Positions 63,501 to 64,000 of a DNA stretch of 64,000 nt are shown one piece after another. A program made the position numbers and the translations under genes. The first letter of the stretch is position 1. Each line of letters begins with the position of its first letter. This DNA comes from Auxenochlorella pyrenoidosa (lineage: Eukaryota; Chlorophyta; Trebouxiophyceae; Chlorellales; Chlorellaceae): NCBI GenBank assembly GCA_001430745.1, contig KQ482057.1, positions 242,052-306,051 on the forward strand, read 5' to 3'. The notes under the pieces are model-generated. The model saw only the letters and a list, made by a program, of their open reading frames with translations, did no database searches and was not told where the DNA came from.

Positions 63501-64000
63501 CCGACAGCTTTGGCTCGGCTTGCAGGAGCACCTTCTAGCATGGTGCTTCTAACAGCAGATGGCCCCATCCAGGGTAACAGTGCCCCCCAATCTCCGTTGT
63601 CTTTCTTAAAACCAGCAGATCTGCCTGTGCTCACTGTTGCCGGCATTAGTGCTGCAATGCCCGGCGGCAAAGACATTGTGCCAGTGGCACGTGATGCTCC
63701 AACAGGTGCGGAGCTTACAATTATGTAGCTGAGCAGGTTCTGTTTGGTCTATAAAAGTGCCTTCCACAGCACCTGCTGTGCTGAACTGTCTGGCGGCAGC
63801 ACAGACAATGTTTCATGGCCCCACATATGTGCAGCCGTGCCATTGGAGCGGTGGGACACCGACGTGTCGGCAGCGATGATGCCGGCTGGGCGCAATGCAC
63901 GATTTGGCGGCTTTATTGAAGGTGCCCAGCTGTTTGATGCTGCTGCCTTTGGCATTGGGCCATCTGAGGCGCTGTACATGGACCCACAGCAACGTATTCT
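44956..64000 (+). CDS. Giant modular type I polyketide synthase without in-line AT domains (5' part; continues past window)
   Basis: Multimodular assembly-line PKS. Phase-consistent model of 47 exons from ATG 44956 to the window edge, opening with an acidic leader ([17 protein letters not shown]). Exons up to KS2 end: 44956-45015, 45113-45226, 45330-45458, 45645-45893, 46050-46547, 46647-46768, 46929-47030, 47136-48316, 48442-48690, 48813-48913, 49003-49143, 49258-49438, 49576-49671, 49786-49977, 50157-50378, 50512-50947; later exons are given under the domains. Domain order: KS-DH-ACP, KS-DH-psiKR-KR-ACP-ACP, KS-DH-psiKR-ER-KR-ACP-ACP, KS. No AT signature (GHSxG) lies between any KS and DH; only about 65-80 residues separate them, so no AT fits. 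Green algal PKSs with AT acting in trans are known. The product is unknown; in Chlamydomonas a giant PKS serves zygospore maturation. Introns at 51832, 53589 and 59739 have GC donors. Confidence 0.93.
45330..47203 (+). other. PKS module 1 ketosynthase (KS1)
   Basis: Starts at [12 protein letters not shown] and ends at [12 protein letters not shown]. Active-site Cys in [13 protein letters not shown] (codon 46077-46079), first His in [14 protein letters not shown] (46485-46487), second His in [18 protein letters not shown] (46701-46703), so the triad is intact and the domain should condense. The usual N-terminal strand (IVGxxCRxPG) that precedes the RWD block is not recognisable: exons 2-3 instead give an Arg/Pro-rich stretch. 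Either that strand is degenerate or an exon is missed. Confidence 0.88.
47376..48000 (+). other. PKS module 1 dehydratase-like domain (DH1), probably inactive
   Basis: First half keeps the DH signature HxxxGxxxxP in [19 protein letters not shown] (His codon 47395-47397). The second half, [16 protein letters not shown] then [12 protein letters not shown], aligns with the usual HPAxxDxxLH block, but the His is Pro and the catalytic Asp is Ile. DH2 and DH3 both keep the Asp. Module 1 also has no KR to make a hydroxyl substrate, so loss of function fits. Coded in one 1.18-kb exon (47136-48316). Confidence 0.8.
48221..48558 (+). other. PKS acyl carrier protein ACP1
   Basis: [13 protein letters not shown] carries the phosphopantetheine Ser (codon 48310-48312); the helix [17 protein letters not shown] and [13 protein letters not shown] follow. 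A phase-1 intron (48317-48441) cuts the Gly codon right after DSI. Confidence 0.93.
48640..50800 (+). other. PKS module 2 ketosynthase (KS2)
   Basis: Begins with a divergent [14 protein letters not shown] strand, then [15 protein letters not shown]. Active Cys in [14 protein letters not shown] (codon 49602-49604), His in [15 protein letters not shown], second His in [19 protein letters not shown]; ends at [14 protein letters not shown]. The triad is complete. Spread over nine exons (48442-50947) whose boundaries mostly differ from those in KS1 and KS3. Confidence 0.93.
51027..51831 (+). other. PKS module 2 dehydratase (DH2)
   Basis: Catalytic His in [20 protein letters not shown] (codon 51073-51075) and catalytic Asp in [16 protein letters not shown] (about 51706-51745), so it should be active. 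Exons 51027-51134 and 51288-51831; the next intron has a GC donor (AAG|GCAAGT). Confidence 0.9.
51919..54133 (+). other. PKS module 2 structural psiKR plus ketoreductase (KR2)
   Basis: 51919-52825 codes the post-DH strand (VYETDWQVV) and a structural psiKR half with [15 protein letters not shown]. The catalytic half runs 53087-54133: [17 protein letters not shown] binds [16 protein letters not shown] follows, and the active Ser and Tyr sit in [13 protein letters not shown] and [14 protein letters not shown] (Tyr codon 53833-53835), then [11 protein letters not shown]. The stereo-signature reads HAGAVLDS, lacking the second Asp of the LDD motif. Exons: 51919-52565, 52693-52825, 53087-53240, 53373-53588, 53721-53881, 54022-54133; the intron at 53589 is GC-AG. 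Confidence 0.9.
54519..54586. repeat. (CA)34 microsatellite in a PKS intron
   Basis: Uninterrupted CA dinucleotide run of about 34 units, preceded by a mixed CG/CA stretch from 54487. It lies in the intron between exons 54202-54421 and 54704-54888, upstream of the first ACP of module 2. Confidence 0.97.
54704..55603 (+). other. PKS tandem acyl carrier proteins ACP2a and ACP2b
   Basis: ACP2a: [13 protein letters not shown] (exon 54704-54888), then [17 protein letters not shown] and [16 protein letters not shown]2b: [14 protein letters not shown], then [17 protein letters not shown] and [13 protein letters not shown] (exons 54985-55293 and 55418-55603). Both keep the modified Ser. The same phase-1 intron follows DSL in each (54889 and 55294). 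Two ACPs in a row normally raise flux by offering two carriers (family knowledge). Confidence 0.93.
55714..58100 (+). other. PKS module 3 ketosynthase (KS3)
   Basis: Complete, with a normal opening [18 protein letters not shown] and [11 protein letters not shown]. Active Cys in [14 protein letters not shown] (codon 56915-56917), His in [15 protein letters not shown], second His in [19 protein letters not shown]; ends [15 protein letters not shown]. Exons: 55714-55881, 56001-56070, 56237-56359, 56597-56743, 56902-57046, 57155-57380, 57497-57717, then into 57881-58264. Confidence 0.93.
56811..56882. repeat. 36-bp perfect tandem duplication in the KS3 intron
   Basis: Two consecutive copies of a 36-base unit starting TCTTGCGCTTGATGCGATGC. 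They lie in intron 56744-56901, just upstream of the acceptor for the active-site Cys exon. The unit length is a multiple of three and both copies are open on both strands, so naive translation shows a false peptide repeat. Confidence 0.93.
58200..59090 (+). other. PKS module 3 dehydratase (DH3)
   Basis: Catalytic His in [20 protein letters not shown], split by an intron just after HDHQ (58265-58391). Catalytic Asp in [17 protein letters not shown]. Both catalytic residues are present, so an active DH is expected. Most of it is in the 1.35-kb exon 58392-59738. Confidence 0.9.
59110..59738 (+). other. PKS module 3 linker and structural psiKR half
   Basis: Starts at the post-DH strand KYCIEWQVS and includes [17 protein letters not shown], the usual psiKR landmark, which in reducing PKSs precedes the inserted ER. 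It ends at a GC donor (AAG|GCAAGC) before the ER exon. Confidence 0.75.
59852..61200 (+). other. PKS module 3 enoylreductase (ER)
   Basis: MDR-type [22 protein letters not shown] (family signature), [33 protein letters not shown], the NADPH loop [41 protein letters not shown] and [10 protein letters not shown]. Exons: 59852-59993, 60098-60276, 60372-60603, 60780-60875, then 60985-61330 shared with the KR start. The only ER seen in the window. Confidence 0.93.
61201..62150 (+). other. PKS module 3 ketoreductase (KR3)
   Basis: [19 protein letters not shown] (NADPH loop), [20 protein letters not shown], the stereo-signature [11 protein letters not shown] (keeps the second Asp of LDD), active site [20 protein letters not shown] and IQWGAWAAG. 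Exons 60985-61330, 61438-61865 and 62024-62467. Predicted active. Confidence 0.92.
62340..63500 (+). other. PKS tandem acyl carrier proteins ACP3a and ACP3b
   Basis: ACP3a: [13 protein letters not shown] (to 62467), then after the gap-bearing intron [17 protein letters not shown] and [13 protein letters not shown] (from 62927). ACP3b: [13 protein letters not shown] (to 63280), then [18 protein letters not shown] and [13 protein letters not shown] (from 63382). The phase-1 intron after DSL occurs in both. Exons 62927-63280 and 63382-63705. Confidence 0.92.
62596..62920. other. Assembly gap (325 N) inside the ACP3a intron
   Basis: Directly preceded by a run of ten or more C. The flanks rejoin in the expected phase (G|GA TCT GTC), so coding sequence is probably not lost, though a small exon cannot be excluded. 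Confidence 0.97.
63595..64000 (+). other. PKS module 4 ketosynthase, N-terminal part (KS4), cut by window edge
   Basis: [15 protein letters not shown] gives the KS opening, followed after an intron (63706-63834) by [36 protein letters not shown] and [10 protein letters not shown], the usual run before the active-site region. This shows at least a fourth module. Confidence 0.9.

Noticed and set aside
44956..64000. A bacterial-type PKS acquired recently by horizontal transfer
   Set aside because: The gene has dozens of spliceosomal introns with the same donor style (including GC-AG) and base composition as its neighbours, so recent transfer is not supported.

Overview
This is a nuclear genome window from a unicellular eukaryote, most likely a green alga (Chlorophyta, plausibly Trebouxiophyceae). 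The evidence is short introns in nearly every gene (about 160 counted in the models below), plant-type THI4, plastid-type DHDPS and UPRT with transit-like leaders, plant-type complex I MWFE, PEX4, and a giant multimodular type I polyketide synthase (PKS) of the kind known from green algae. The lineage below green alga is inference. Genes were built by hand from splice signals, reading-frame phase and remembered family motifs. No search was run, so exon edges are predictions. Two assembly gaps (30860-31463 and 62596-62920) are runs of N.

Layout, 0-44.5 kb, ordinary housekeeping genes on both strands: 3' part of THI4 (+); PEX4 peroxisomal ubiquitin-conjugating enzyme (-); DCP1 decapping cofactor (-), head-to-head with ALG5 dolichyl-phosphate glucosyltransferase (+); a three-RRM RBP45/47-like protein (+); an unrecognised gene (-); NDUFA1/MWFE of complex I (+); an alpha/beta hydrolase with a plastid-like leader (+); DapA/DHDPS for lysine (+); MLH1 mismatch repair (-, 21 exons); a CCR/DFR-like extended SDR reductase (-); uracil phosphoribosyltransferase (-); BET1-type SNARE (+); NTMT1-type N-terminal methyltransferase (-); GUP1-type MBOAT acyltransferase (-), head-to-head with PCID2/Thp1 of TREX-2 (+).

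Layout, 45-64 kb: the 5' end and first modules of a giant PKS (+) that runs off the right edge. Order read: KS-DH-ACP / KS-DH-psiKR-KR-ACP-ACP / KS-DH-psiKR-ER-KR-ACP-ACP / KS... No acyltransferase domain lies in any module, so malonyl loading must be supplied in trans or by a domain outside the window. The reductive sets rise from none (module 1, whose DH has lost its Asp) to DH+KR (module 2) to full DH+ER+KR (module 3). Every ACP is interrupted by a phase-1 intron at the same place, just after the phosphopantetheine serine loop, which marks the ACPs as copies of one exon-intron unit.

A second window-wide feature is an unusually high share of GC-AG introns: 14 of about 160, spread over 7 genes, with a strong AG|GC(A/G) context.
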